Assembly: GCA_002105175.1 (NCBI GenBank)
Contig: MCGE01000038.1
Span: forward strand, 124,001-188,000
Direction: 5' to 3'
From: Absidia repens
Taxonomy: Eukaryota > Mucoromycota > Mucoromycetes > Mucorales > Cunninghamellaceae
DNA: 64,000 nt
Under the pieces are notes generated by a model. That model made no database searches. It was not told the DNA's origin and was given only the letters and a program-made list of their open reading frames with translations. The position numbers and the translations under genes are program-made. This document shows positions 1 through 12,193 of this stretch, in pieces; position 1 is the first letter of the stretch; each line of letters begins with the position of its first letter.

Positions 1-674
1 CGCTTATCTCTTCCTCCCTTATTTAATGTTTGTTGTATTATGTATAATCTATAAGATAATATTGTCTTCTTTTCCACTTTTTCCTATGATAGCCCGGTTT
101 TACTCATGATATGATATAAAAATCAAACCTTATTTAAATTAAAAAGGAAAAATGAACAAAGGAAAAGGAATCGAGGAGGTTCGGTATAATTGCTTGTTTA
201 ACATCGATAATCAAAGTTTGATTCTTTTATGTAATTACAATAGAATTGGAGAGCGTCTGGCGATGAACTCTACGGTCACGTATAATATTATTTCTACTCT
301 CCTTATTGAAGATCTCCTCCAAAGATGGATGGATGACACAGAGTACTGTTATCGTGGGAGTAGATTCAAACACCGAAGCCGATCAGTAGAGGCATTCTCC
401 TGTTTTTTAATAGTATGAATGAATTTTGTTGTTGTTGTTGTTTTCTTGGCTAATCAATACGCTCATACATTTTTAAACATGGTTTCCGTTACGATCGATT
501 GTCTAAACCATGAAATACGGACATATGTAGTATCCTGTGGCATCCAGGACCTTTGATCAGTTTCGATGACGGTGTTTGAATTGTTTGGTCATCGAAACTC
601 GCTCTTTTTTTTTTCCATCAGTCGCTTCCTTTTCTATCCATTTTTTTTTTATTTTGTATTTTTTTATACTTATC
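1..674. other. AT-rich upstream region, no gene seen
   Basis: This stretch precedes the MMS19 start codon. It holds poly-T runs and a GTT microsatellite near 428-447. Short ORFs here show no recognisable domain, splice logic or conservation. The T-rich tract at 600-660 directly before the ATG may be promoter or 5' UTR of the MMS19 gene; that is inference. Confidence 0.5.
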
Positions 675-3600
675 ATGTCTGTAGAAAAGAATGTCACGGA
701 TTATATGGTAGCTACTGGATCTTCATCAGTCGAAGCACTTAATGCGGCTGATAACGTTGTTAAAGGTAGGGGGAGGATCTCACCTTTTTAAAAAGAAGTA
801 TATACCCAATGACTAATCTAAACGTTTGACTTTCCATTCTTCATTATAGCCGTCAACCAAGGTGCAATCCAAGAAAACCTTCTTCAAATGATTCAAGCCA
901 TGGGTGAATATTTGACGAGCGAAGATGACTTTGTTCGCTCGAAAGGTAAATATTATTGTACCATATGATCGAATTCTTGAAAGGATAGAATGACTCACTT
1001 TATTATTTATATAGCCGTTGGCCTACTATCTCATACTTTGAGTAATATAGATCAAACAAGCTTCAATGACACTGCAGGTATGATAAGGATATTGAACAAG
1101 ACATTCAACGGTTAATAATTTGACACTATCATTCTCTAGTGTCAGTTCTGGTCAACTTCTACTGCGATCGTTTGACGGAAACGACTTGTGTGCCTACTAT
1201 TTTGGAAGGTCTGGTTGCTTTAACTGGATTCTCTCACTTCAGCGATGCCAATGCTGTCTTAGTGGCAAAGAGGTAAACATACTATTGAGAATTCATGTGC
1301 TACAGTGACTGATAGGCTACCCTTGACTTGATTTTAGGATTATTGAATGTGTTGATCTGCAACGTTATCCCCAAGCCGCAAGACACTCGGCCTATCAAGT
1401 ATTTCAAAACCTGGTGGACAACTATACTCATGGTAATATACAAAAAAAGTTATCGAAGCTAAATTTTTTGTTAAACTCAAACTCTGTTCAAAATTTACTT
1501 AGCATTGAAATCAATTAACAACGAATTTGTATTTGGCTATTGTAAACTCATGGATGGAGAAAAGGATCCTCGTAATCTGATGTCGGCCTTCAAAATCACA
1601 CGCTCAATCATCGACCAGTTTGACATCACTGCTCATGTTGAAGATCTTTTTGAAATCACCTTTTGCTACTTCCCAATCACCTTTAAACCCCCACCTGATG
1701 ATCCTTACGGAATTACTGCTGATGATTTGAAAATAAGTTTAAGGTAATATTTCCTTAGAAGAGGAAAAAGGTTCTGTTCAACTAATGAATATATATATAT
1801 ATGTGTGTGTTTATGTAGAATGTGTTTAGCGGCTACACCTCTATTTGCAAAGTTTGCGGTGCCATTGATTTTGGAAAAACTGACGTCAACATCCGGAAGC
1901 GCGAAGAAGGACTCGATGGAAACTCTTGCGCTGTGTGCTCCTGTCTATGGATCAGCTGTGTTATTGCCAAACGTCGAAGAACTACTGGACTCTTTGAAGA
2001 TTGAAATTTTCCATGCTTCTGATCAAACCCTTGAAGATGCTGCTGTTGAAAGTCTTCGATCTCTTGTTGGTGCCATAAGCTCTGGTGTCATTTCTACAAC
2101 CGATGATCCTTTAGTAAAATCTTTGAAACCCCTTTTGGATGAATGTCTTGCCAACCTCAATGACTCTGAATCAAAAAATGCAAAACAAACCGGAAGAATT
2201 TTACGTGCGGCTGCGTCTGCTTCAGGTACGTTTACATATATATTATTTATATTGGCTTATTGGAACTCATCTTTTTTTTTGGGGGGGGACGGGGGATTAT
2301 TGACTGAATTATTATTAGACCACGCGTGTCATATCATCACGGAAACTACCTTGCCTTTGTTGTTGCATAGCTACCGGGAAACAGAAATCGCAACACGAAA
2401 GAAAATGGTATTGGAGGTGTTCTTGGAATTATTGGAATCAAGTCGCGTTTTGTATGGAACGACTGGTGATGGGGATCGAAGTAAGTAGAAGAAAAAAGAA
2501 GTGGGATGACAAGCTATTGTATTATTTACGCTGTATCATTTGATCTTCTTAGTGGATCATGATATTGCATCACCATTATTGCCTTACAAAGATCGATTTT
2601 TTGGTATGTTTGAATCTTCTCTTTTGGCCTCCAATGAGTACAACGGTCTACGATTATGTGGTCTTCATGGTCTGAAGTTGATGGTTCTGCATTCAAACTA
2701 CCTTACAGAAAATGAAGTAAGTAGATTTTGGATAAAGTAAAGAGACACAATTAGCCGACTGACTCCTATTTTTTTATTTCATATAGGTCGGTGTGGCTAT
2801 TCAGTCCTTCAACAAGATTCTTTTGGAAGAATTAGATGATGAACTTCGAAGTGCTGCTCTCAACTCCCTTGAAGCCATTGCCATCATTAACCCATCTCCC
2901 ATCGCTGACCAAACCATACCTGCTCTTGTCAATCGATTACCTCAAAATTCGCTGGAAAAGCAAACTATTGGATATCCTCAGCTTCTATATGCATTGAAAA
3001 CACTATGTCCTGAACGTTCTATCTTTAAGGTTGCTTTGCCTTTGCTACTGGAGAAACTGGATAATGTTGTTGAAAATGGTAGGGAAAGATAAAACAAAAA
3101 ACTTGGTATGTTATTAACTATATTACCGTATGTCTTTTATATATCATATAGATTCGGAAGCACATTATGCCCAAGCAATTGTCTCCACTTTACTTGACAT
3201 AGTTTATTTCAAGGCTACACAAAACCATAATGATGTTGTCCCATGTTTTGAATCTATCATTTGGCCATTCATCACAAAGGTGGTCGCCACTTCTTTGGAT
3301 ATCCGGAAGTCTCAAGTATTGCTGCTCCCCGATATCTTGGAAACCATATCGATGCTCTCCCTCACTGTTTATCAGAAACTAGACTCAAGGTAAGTCATCT
3401 CTAAAAAAACGGGTGGAGTGCGAAGTGGGCTCTGTCAATGCACTTTGTGATAGCTAACCCAATTTTTTCTTTAATAGTCGACAAAAATTCAACATCGATA
3501 AATTATTCAAACTTTTTGTGGAAGGTGATACAACAACCATTGGTATTAGTGCTGCCGAGTTTACTCCTTTGAAGGTAATATCAACTATTTAATGATTATT

Positions 3601-5289
3601 AAAAAAAAAAGGCCATAATGACAAGTATCTATGGGTTTTTTATTTATCATATTTATTTCTTTAGTCAGATGCCAATGATCCTCAACACACTACAGTCCAA
3701 TTATTTAGTGCCGTTCTGTCATCTATTCGAAAGGATGTAAGTATTTCTACTTGATCCATATATAACATTTACTAATATGCGACTTATAATTTCATTTTAC
3801 TGTAGGTCGCTTTACCTGTAGAATCAATTGAAATATTTTTGGGTGAATTAATAACATTGGCCCTGGGATCTGCCAACACCATCTTTTTGAACTCTCTTGT
3901 CCGAATGATCGGTTCCATCATCAACAAATTGAAACCAAGTAAGTCTACACGTGTTAAATGAAATGTATGTTTAATTGTGTCGCTCATGTACTAACGCATT
4001 CCCTTCCTCTGTTCTGGAACATTTAGCGGATTCACTATTGACGTTCATCCAATCCATTACATCCAAACTGGAAAATATTGTGAATCAGCAGTCTATAGAA
4101 AAACAAAATGCACTACTGGTTTATGTTTGGGTAAGATATCAAATTCTTTACACTGAAGAGGATATTTAATCGTGACTAACAAAACAAACAAATCTCCACA
4201 ATCAATTAGATTACTAAAGCCTTGATTATGAAGACACATACTTTGGGCTACCAACTCACAGACAAACTCATCGGTTGGTGTAGTGTACCGATCGGCGACC
4301 TTCACACTCCACAAGGCTTTGATAGTTTATTGGGAGATGATCATCTTGCATTGAACAAATCCTGCTTCGCTACTATGACGGTAATTGAAATGGAAATGTA
4401 TGCAGTTGTCGATTTTAGGAATGACTTTTCACACCTCGGGTTGGCATTTATTTTACATAGATATTGTACAAGCAGCGCTTCTTTAGTTTCTGCCTTCCCA
4501 AGCTAGTTCATGGTTTCCGCACCTCTGGTGAAGGTAAAAAAAAAAAAGGGGGGGAGGATTGTGCGGGTACACGATCGGGCAGGGATAATATCAACCGATT
4601 ATCTTTTAAAGATATGTGACACATCATTTACTCATTATTATTATTGTTATTATTACTACTAGATATTAAAAATAACTACCTGATCGCTTTGTCCTATCTT
4701 TTGAAGAATGTTCCAAAACAAATTCTACTCAATGAACTTCCTCCTGTAAGAGATGCTATAGCCACTTGAAAAAAAAAAAAAAAAAAAAAAAAACGCCGTA
4801 CAATAATCTCACCGTTCTCTTTTCCATTATTACTAGTTGGTGCCACTTTTGATTTTATCCCTGTCATTGCCTGATACAACATTGAAGGTGTCAACATTAG
4901 AAACTTTCAGTATGGCTACGACAGAAGCTCCCGAGGTTATCGCCGATAATGTTCAATCATTGATTCCAGCGCTTTTGAAACTATTGGAACCCGAAGAAAA
5001 GAATGCTATGAATGTTCGTATCGCCACATTGAAATGCCTTGCCCAGTTCCCTTCAAGCGTCTCCCGTGATGTTCTGCTACCATATGCTGTTTATGTGACG
5101 AAACAGTTGGGTCGAACTCTGGACGACAAAAAACGACTAGTGCGAAAAGAAGCAGTGGACTGCAGAGGAAAATGGTAAGGTGGAAATACTCAAATTCATG
5201 CAGTGATAGACAGATAGATAGCGCATGAAATCATTGGACTCACGCCCTCTTTTTATATCATTCTCAAAAGGTTTACCATCACTGCATGA
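675..5289 (+). CDS. MMS19: MMS19 / Met18 HEAT-repeat protein (cytosolic Fe-S assembly), 20 exons
   Basis: MMS19/Met18 is the adaptor of the cytosolic iron-sulfur targeting complex. It passes Fe-S clusters to nuclear DNA-repair and replication enzymes such as XPD-type helicases and polymerases. I read 20 exons beginning at ATG 675 and ending with a 19-base last exon (5271-5289), giving roughly 1,020 residues, matching the usual 1,030 of human and yeast homologues. My exon sum is one or two bases off a whole codon number, so one splice site is misplaced by that much. The N-terminal MMS19 domain is recognisable (LVNFYCDRL then a VPTILEGLVALTGF block, exon 4), followed by helical HEAT-type repeats and a C-terminal HEAT region ending VRKEAVDCRGKWF. 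Reading through without the last intron would stop five bases after the donor and lose the final KWF-type end. Many introns carry homopolymers (poly-A at 4769-4792, poly-G at 2280). The nearest annotated gene downstream is convergent, 2.4 kb away. Confidence 0.93.
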
Positions 5290-5732
5290 GTTCTCTGAAA
5301 CCCATCGAGCGGTCAACATTTATAGCAATATCTCGTCATTGGTGTTTTAGTTTTAGTTTTAGTTATAGTTATAGTTTAGTGTATATTGTAGTATAGAATC
5401 AAGGTTTTGTTGTTGGTGTTTGGAATACCTTGTCTCATAAAAAATAAACAAAATTTAGACGAATAGCTCAAGATGTTGCAAGAGGTCGTTACTTTACTGA
5501 CAGGATCAGATACATGTTAGCTGTGAGTGAGGGGAATAGATAGTGATTATGACAAGTGATCAATTTACTGGTTATGGGTTACAGTATGTTTAATATTTTA
5601 TATTCCTATATAGCGCAATTTAGTTTTATATACACTTTGTAAAATCAATGAAATATATACATCATACTATGTAGGGAGGTTTTGCCAGGGCAATACATAA
5701 AAAAAAAAATCGAACGTGACACATTCAAATCC
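5290..5732. other. MMS19 3' flank, no gene seen
   Basis: Includes a TTAGTTTTAG/TTATAG short repeat (5348-5385) and an AATAAAC polyadenylation-like signal near 5440. No supported coding sequence was found on either strand. Confidence 0.5.
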
Positions 5733-7330
5733 CCCCCCACGTGGATTTTTATTTTCTTCTTTTTTGTTTTTTTGCTCCCTCATGCCTCTTTCCAATTTCA
5801 AACCCAACCCCAAGCTTGGAGATCCTCCAACAACCTGGTTACACCTTCCTTTAATCAACATCATCTCCTCCGCTCCCCCTGATCGCTGGATCCACAAACA
5901 TGCGTCTGATCCTACTCATTGGGAGGTTTTTTTTGTTTCGATCCTAACCCTGGCTGTGTTCGCTCCCTCATACCCTCCCCCATCTATCATCACCCTCAAA
6001 GCTCAGTTTCGACAATATATGACGAATTGGGAACAACAAGTAGGCCTTATTACGGATGCGGTATTGGTAGCAACTTCCCTCTAATCCTCACAGTGGACAA
6101 GATATACACCCAGGACTCACCGCCAACTGCTCCTCCACTCTCTCCCACCATCACATCCCCCCTCCGACAATGGCATGCCTTTTGGAAACACCGCCAGCAT
6201 CTACGTTCCCGGACATTATAAAGGTATCGCCTGCTCCTGGAAAATTATACTGTCAAAGGACGCTCTGTCCCTTCACGCCTTCCACCACCTTGCTTTGCTT
6301 GTTCTGTGCCACATCCAACGAAGACCTCCAACATCTCTTCGTCACCTGTCTCCAAATGGCTGGCTAGGCAACAGATCTTTTATCATCTTCTCCCTGGCCA
6401 CACTTTCTTCCAGTACCCAATCACCTCATGCCTCTTCTCATTAGATTTCTCCCACTCCTCTACCGTTTCCGCTACTCTCTAGCTCCTCTGTGGATGCATG
6501 ATCCAAGCAATCGCCACTCTACAATGCGCCACTTAAAACCCCGCAATAAAATTTCTATTTATTGCCCCCCCAAAAAAAGTCTCTTTCATTTCTTTTTTTT
6601 TTTTTCTTCATCATTGTAGCTTCTTTGATGTTAAGTTGAATCGAGTTAGTATTAGGACTGGTTTAGAAGGGTTTTCAGTTCAGGGATTATAAGATGCATA
6701 GGGAAACCTTTTCATTTTGGATTCAGGATTTGGAACCACTATTAGTTGGCTTTTTGGAGCCTCCATTAACTTTGTTTAGTATCGGTTTGTCTATAGTTTG
6801 TATCTACATTTGAATAAAATATGTCTCTTTTTACCAGCTTCAATGAAAAATGATCCGGTAGTCGCACCCATGTCTTGTGTAATAGACTCCTATTTTACTA
6901 CCATTCCCCGTTTGACTCGGGTTGACTTTTGGTGTACTTCCATAAAATATATTCCATTATATTATTTCTCATGTGTTGCACGGTAGATTAGTTCCTTTAG
7001 ATTAGTATTGCCCATATTTTAGACCTCTTCATAGTCTCCCACAATCTACCTCCGTTACGGTAGATTCTTTGTCAGGATGAACCCATCGCCTTTAGTTTAG
7101 TATTTACTATACTGCTTAAAATAAAATATGTCCGTTTCCCCATATACTGTAGGAAAGTTTATTTCTCTATTTTGGAATAGCTTATCCCAGCGCGCCCACT
7201 TTTTTACTGTACGTACACTGTAGAATAGCTTGTTATTCGTCGTAGAATTGTTTACTCTCTTAGGTTGGTTTTTATCATGGTTACACTACAATAAAAAATA
7301 CATTTATATGTCTCAATGAATGGCTCCAAT
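5733..7330 (+). repeat. R1 dispersed repeat, left arm, interrupted by LINE-like DNA
   Basis: Copy of the repeat family called R1 here. The head (5733-5790) has a tRNA-like B-box sequence (TTCAAATCC) next to CACGTG and a CT-rich tract. The body resumes near 6575 and carries the family signature: AGGACTRGTTT, then RGATGCATRGGGAAAC, then CTTTCATTTTGGATTCAGGAT and AATAAAATATGTC. The same order of blocks recurs near 34.25-34.9 kb and 54.85-55.6 kb. In this copy about 780 bases of unrelated sequence sit between head and body, and no right-hand inverted arm is present. No coding capacity is seen in the repeat itself. Confidence 0.7.
5790..6570 (+). pseudogene. Decayed LINE-type reverse transcriptase 3' end (zf-RVT-like)
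   Basis: One reading frame (about 6170-6367) has the pattern Cys-x2-Cys-x8-His-x4-Cys within CLFCATSNEDLQHLFVTC. That is the shape of the zinc-binding motif at the C terminus of many LINE reverse transcriptases (zf-RVT). The flanking 0.6 kb is C-rich and codon-like in several frames, but those frames are interrupted, as expected of a decayed copy. The segment lies inside the R1 repeat, and its base composition differs from the AT-rich surroundings. No reverse transcriptase palm is present. The assignment rests on a short motif, so an unrelated captured gene fragment is possible. Confidence 0.4.
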
Positions 7331-7759
7331 AGTTTGTCACGTATGCATTATTAAATGTTTTAATAATATGAAGATAAATTAGAGTGTACATCCAAAGACC
7401 TGAAAAAATTAAAGGTTCCTCCAAAGTTCGCGGGAATTTGAAGCTATCTCCACAATCTCAATACATACCCCACTACACTCTACATTTGCTGCGTATACCC
7501 AGCTCACCATTTTCTATAATAATAAAAAAAGCCAGGCTATCAAAGCCTATAACTTCAACCGCAGCAACAAATGCCAGTCCGTAAATCAGAGATTTTCAAA
7601 TTAAATAAAAAATTGGATAGAACTACAATTGATAAAGACAAGGACATTTGATGAGGCCATCAAGGCCACTCGTAAGTTGTTTTCAGACCGTCATCATTAT
7701 AAACATATATAAATATTTCAATATCAAACAGCACTCAACTTCATTTTTATTGACAAACA
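7331..7759. other. Intergenic, no gene seen
   Basis: Between the R1 copy and the CobW gene stop codon. A short open frame beginning MPVRKSEIFKLNKK (near 7570) stops after about 26 codons and shows no partner exon I can justify. The 3' part probably holds the 3' UTR of the minus-strand CobW gene: an AATAAA-type signal occurs on the minus strand near 7745. Confidence 0.45.
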
Positions 7760-8981
7760 TCACACAAAGCATTGCTTGAAGCTTTCTTGCAAAACTATCC
7801 TATCTAATTCTTTCCCAATAAATACTAATCTATTATTTCTATTTTCACCACCTTTCCAAGGTCGGTCTTGTTGTCCATCGAATAACTAATAAAGAAATAT
7901 GAGTAAATTTCGATCAAGCAAGCCATGATTTTTTTTTTTTTTTTACCATATGTACACCATGAAAAATAAATCGATCAGTTTCGCCTTGTACATTCAGAAT
8001 TCCTTTCATGCGATAGATTCTAGGTCCCATGGAGGCCAATATAGATTGAATCCAACGGTTGAGCTTGTCAAAGTCCAATGCACCCTCCATATCTATGCCA
8101 ACGGACATGATCCCGTCTGTGCTGCTACCATGTTGACGCTGATGATGATGATGATTTAAATCCATTTGTACATCTATCCGCTCCAAATCAAAGCCGCCCA
8201 AATCTAGAATACAATCCAGTGATATGATACCATACTTTGTTGGATAGATAGGTACATTTCTGATCGTGCGTAATTGTTCTGTGAGATGCGTGAGAGCGTC
8301 GGGAGGAGTCATATCATCTATCAGATCCGTCTTGTTCAACAGAATCACATCGGCAAAAGCTATTTGTTGGTATGCTTCCGTTTTTTTGTCCATCTTTTCG
8401 GTCAAATGTAAAGAGATATGATGCGCATCCACCATGGTCACCACAGCATCGATCCTATAATGGGCTAGCAGTTGATCATCCGTCAAAATGGTTTGCAAAA
8501 CAGGTCCCGGATTCGCCATGCCAGTGGTTTCAACTACTACCATATCAAACTGGTCTTTCTTTGTAGTGATAAGTTCGTGGAAAATCCTTGCCAAATCCCC
8601 TCGAACAGTGCAGCATAAACTAAAAAAAAAAAAGAGAGAAGCAAGAAGTATTATGAGGTTCATGTGATTGTTGATCAGTCTGTGTTGCGCCATGTCTTCT
8701 TACCATCCGTTTTGCGTTTCAAATATTTCTTGACCAGCATTCAATATGAGATCGCCATCAACACCAACTTCACCGTACTCATTTTCTATGACAGCAATAC
8801 GTTTGCCATGTTGACTTTTCAGAATATGATTCAATAGCGTTGTCTATCAAAAACAAGTCGAAAGGGCTTTAGTACATAAAAAAAAAAAAAAAGATATTAA
8901 TTTTCATGTTTTCTAAATCCTTACCTTGCCGCTACCAAGAAAACCAGTGAGAACGGTAACAGGTATTCTACTGGTAGTCAT
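7760..8981 (-). CDS. CobW/ZNG1-family zinc metallochaperone GTPase
   Basis: G3E-family GTPase of the CobW/COG0523 group, whose eukaryotic members (ZNG1/CBWD) deliver zinc to methionine aminopeptidase 1. Four exons (8925-8981, 8704-8843, 7947-8619, 7760-7885) sum to exactly 332 codons, a 331-residue protein, short but normal for the family. Exon 1 carries the P-loop GFLGSGK, split from its following TT by intron 1. The diagnostic metal-binding CxCC motif is read across the exon 2/3 junction as GCLCC. Exon 3 has ETTGMANP (switch region), the NKTD guanine-specificity motif and a histidine-rich loop (HHHH), which in this family may bind metal. Exon 4 supplies the C-terminal CobW_C segment (LFDGQQDRPW). 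Ignoring the last intron would end the protein early in a lysine run. The start is the first ATG before the P-loop. No zinc-responsive site was identified. Confidence 0.92.
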
Positions 8982-9394
8982 GGGAGAAAGAAATAGTTTG
9001 AAATTGATCAAAAAAAAAAAAAAGAGCTGTTATATGAGAGGGAGGGGAGGCAGGGGAAATTTCTGTTGGGTGGAAAATAGGAGTTTCAAATCATATGCTT
9101 ATTACTTTAATCCCGTCATTCAAAAAAAAAAGTCAGGGATTCCAGGTGATCCGGCCCAGATATATTATAGCCTTGCACGTACGTACTATCAGAAAACAAA
9201 AAAAAAAATGCAAGATTACTTACTACTCCTCTAATTTATTCTTTGTTTCTTTCTCTTTATTTTTTTTTTTCTGCACATTATCACCGCGTTATTACCCTTA
9301 TCATGGAACAAAAAGACCTGGATCCCTCCACCACATTCATTCGAGATTTACCAGTGTGGTGTTTATTAGGTTTTTGCAAGTAAAAAGTGAATAA
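8982..9394. other. Upstream of CobW gene, no gene seen
   Basis: AT-rich with poly-A tracts near 9009 and 9121 and poly-T near 9260. Overlapping short ORFs here partly read the CobW exon 1 on the wrong strand. No independent support for coding sequence. Confidence 0.45.
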
Positions 9395-9610
9395 AAAAAT
9401 AGTGAATGTGGGTGTCCCCACATTTGACAAAAATTCTATTTTTATTTGTACCTGAACGGAATTCCAATTTCACAACACTGATAGCTAGTATTTAGAATAC
9501 TTTTTTTTTTATTGGTACTGGAAATAGTCTTTTGGTAGAGCCTAGTTACAGAACCATGATTTTTTATTCTTAGTTTTACTTTTTTTTTTTAAGAGCAAGG
9601 CTTTTTAACC
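9395..9610 (+). repeat. Left arm of a ~200-base inverted repeat (R3)
   Basis: This segment reappears in reverse complement at about 12130-12400. Both arms contain the AATGTGGG...CCCACATTT hairpin, a TTTCACAACACTG block, a TAGCTAGTATTTAG block, long A/T tracts and an AAGCAAGG block. Identity is clearly above background but interrupted by small indels. The arms bracket 2.5 kb that contains R2 and the hAT-like element, so this may be the end of an older element or a rearranged duplication. Confidence 0.65.
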
Positions 9611-9639
9611 ACTAAGTGAAATGATTGTGCTAAATAAAA

Positions 9640-10790
9640 CAAAAGTAGAATATAAATGAAACAATTGATATGGTTTTTATTTAATTGAAAAAATATCAAG
9701 TCCTTTTATAAAAAAAAATGAAGATATTTGACGCTGTGGATGTGAGCTTGATAATGGTATATTTGAGGCTACGGATAATTGAGGCTGTGTGCTATCTGAT
9801 GTGTTGAATGACAAGTGTGAGAATAAGTGGAGGATTCAGGGGTAAAAATACAATGAAGTGTTAAAGCGGATGCACAAATGATGATGATATAGATACTTTG
9901 ATATATATATATTGCTAATCAGGAACTAGGAATACGACACTGGGTTTTTTCCGGCTTCTTCCCTATTGTTATTTTTATATAATAAACGCTCTGGCGCTCC
10001 GCTGGAGCTTTTGGAAATCTTTCGATTTACTGGGTGTCACAGTTTTTTTTATTAAAGTGTGGGTTTCGATGGGATAGGATTAAAGCCTCCGCCATTTCGC
10101 ACTTTGGTGGGCTGCTCCTTGGGGCCCGACCGTCGTGCTCAGCGCGTCGTCAATGGGTTTTTTGTGTGCTGAAATAATAGCTTACTTGAAATGCGTCGGA
10201 GAGATTAGAGTTTGATTATGTAGTGGTTGCAACTGCCTTTCCACTGGAAGATAAAACGAATTATGCTATATGGCAATTATGGCGATTGCCCGTTTATTTA
10301 ATTTTTATTTGCAGTTCCCTGATTTTTTGACATAAAAAAAAAGCAGGATGATTCAGGCTCCGCATTTTGCTTTCTATTTTTTTTTTTTTTTTTTTGGTCC
10401 CCTTTTTTTTCCCTCTCTTTTTCTTTCTTTTTTATTTTTTTCCTTCATGATAGTCTGAATGATATGATGGCAAGGCTCATTGGGGAATTGGTGATCTAGG
10501 ATTAGTGTTAGAACTTGAATTAGGGGTGTTTTAAAAAACGCAAAGCAAACATCATGGGGAAACGCTTTCATTTTGGATGAAGGATTTGGGAACGACAGTA
10601 GATTAGCACTCATTAGTTTAGTAATTGTTTGTCATCGTTTATATCTACGACTGAATAAATATGTTCTTTTTATTATATTTAGTACCTCTGTTGTACGTTT
10701 ACATTATGAGCTTCATTGAATGTGTATTACATATGCATAGAAAAAAAAGTGTGTCTACAGTATATATATATATATATATATATGAAAAAG
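9640..10790 (+). repeat. R2 dispersed repeat, copy 1
   Basis: About 1.1 kb of sequence that recurs in reverse complement at 16850-18045 with high identity. Blocks include an opening with ATATATTGCTAATCAGGAAC, a GC-richer block around GGCGCTCCGCTGGAGC, a CACTTTGGTGGGCTGC block, and a 3' part with ATCATGGGGAAACGCTTTC and an AATAAATATGTTC polyadenylation-like signal, ending in an (AT)n tract at 10760-10783. No ORF with a recognisable domain. The 3' body resembles R1 in layout (GGGGAAAC...TTTCATTTTGGAT), so the two families are probably related. Confidence 0.75.
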
Positions 10791-10999
10791 GAACGGATTG
10801 GGTATTACGGAGACTGATTCCACCAACTCTATAAGTTTGTGCGTAGAAAAGAAAACAGTGAGGCATTTGTGTAAAAAAACAGCTATTACAGTGTATTTTG
10901 TTGTGGCGGGATATATCGAAGAGCAAAGTTGAGAATACTGTAGAATTAATTATGTAGCTACTAGGGCTCTTAACAATACCTAAATGAGGAGTATTGGTA

Positions 11000-11300
11000 T
11001 TGAACAATACCATGTTAGCGGGATTAGCAATACCAAAACCTTAGCGGGACGGTACCCCTTATAAGTATTGGTATTGATCAATACCTCTTAGCGGGATTAG
11101 CAATACCAATACCTTAGCGGGACGGTACCACTTCTAAGTATTGGTATTGATCGATACCTCTTAGCGGGATTAGCAATACCAAAACTTTAGCGGGACGGTA
11201 CCACTTCTAAGTATTGGTATTGATCAATACCTCTTAGCGGGATTAGCAATACCAAAACTTTAGCAGGATGGTACCACTAATAACTATTAGTATTGAGCAA
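11000..11300. repeat. 73-base tandem repeats, block 1 (inside hAT-like element)
   Basis: The phrase CCTCTTAGCGGGATTAGCAA recurs at about 11084, 11157 and 11230, a 73-74 base period. Each unit has a perfect 16-base palindrome or near variant, GGTATTGATCAATACC, and a GGGACGGTACC block. Such internal repeats could be transposase-binding sites, but that is inference. Confidence 0.8.
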
Positions 11301-11499
11301 TACATGTTGCTGTGACAAACAATAAAAAAAAAAGCGACGTTGTTGATATGTTGTATAAATAATAATGTCTAATTTATTTCGAGTAAAAAAAAATAAAACA
11401 ATCTAAAATCTAAAGAGGGGGTTGTTTCAAGTGAGCTACGCGTAGGAGGAATAATAAAGCTATGTAAACGAATGTTCATCATCAGTAGGACTCTTAACA

Positions 11500-11840
11500 A
11501 TTCCTAAGTGAGGAGTATAGGTATTGAAAAATACCATGTTAGCGTGATTAGCTATATTAATTCCTTACCGGGACGGTACCATCAGTAGGTATTGGTATTG
11601 ATCAATACCTCTTATCGGGATTAGCAATACCAAAACCTTAGCGAGACGATACCACTAATAGGTATTGGTATTGATCAATACCTCTTAGCGGGATTAGCAA
11701 TACCAAAACCTTAGCGGGACGGTACCACCAATAAAAGTTGGTATTGATCAATACCTCTTAGCGGGATTAGCAATACCAAAACCTTAGCGAGACAATACCG
11801 CCAGTAGGTATTGGTATTGATCGGTACCAGGTATTGAGGA
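11500..11840. repeat. 73-base tandem repeats, block 2 (inside hAT-like element)
   Basis: Same unit as block 1, with the CCTCTTA(G/T)CGGGATTAGCAA phrase at about 11608, 11681 and 11754. The palindrome GGTATTGATCAATACC is perfect in most units. The last unit runs into GGTATTGATCGGTACC before the right terminal repeat. Confidence 0.8.
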
Positions 11841-12027
11841 CTTTTTCTCAATACCATAATCGGGACGGGACCAAATTAAGAGCCCTAGTAGCTACTGGGT
11901 GGCAGGGCATTTCTGAAGTGTGGGTTTTGATGGGATGGGATGGAAGACTCTGTGATTTGGCACTGTGGGTGGGCAGTGATTGAGAAAAAAATGATGGACG
12001 GCTCCTATGGTGGGCAGAGCGTAGGAC

Positions 12028-12161
12028 TCTTAATTTGGACCCGTCCGATTATGGTATTTTTCAATACTGTGATGAAATACGAGACTTAAATAAAGTAACT
12101 TTATTATAAAATATAATAATGAGGAAGAAGCCGGAAAAACCCAGTGGGTAAAAAAACCTTG

Positions 12162-12193
<32 letters not shown>

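Larger units (their letters stand above)
10962..11887. mobile_element. Non-autonomous hAT-like DNA transposon, 926 bp, intact target duplication
   Basis: The element begins TAGGGCTCTTAA and ends TTAAGAGCCCTA, a perfect 12-base terminal inverted repeat. It is flanked on both sides by GTAGCTAC (10954-10961 and 11888-11895), a perfect 8-base target-site duplication. Terminal TAGGG plus an 8-base duplication is the hallmark of the hAT superfamily. No transposase is encoded; the interior is two blocks of palindrome-bearing 73-base repeats separated by about 180 bases of other DNA. An internal second TIR-like end (TAGGACTCTTAA, near 11484) suggests the element formed from two copies. It has inserted in an R2-like repeat: the flanking TGGGTGGCAGGGC block resumes directly after the right duplication. 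Confidence 0.85.

Noticed and set aside
152..418. 88-codon ORF at the left edge
   Set aside because: No domain, no conserved features and no connection to a plausible exon; typical of random AT-rich DNA.
9095..9394. 99-codon ORF upstream of the CobW gene
   Set aside because: Built from poly-A and poly-T tracts, no domain.
11000..11840. 73-base repeats as a CRISPR array
   Set aside because: Units are contiguous tandem repeats without unique spacers, sit inside a eukaryotic transposon and no cas genes occur.
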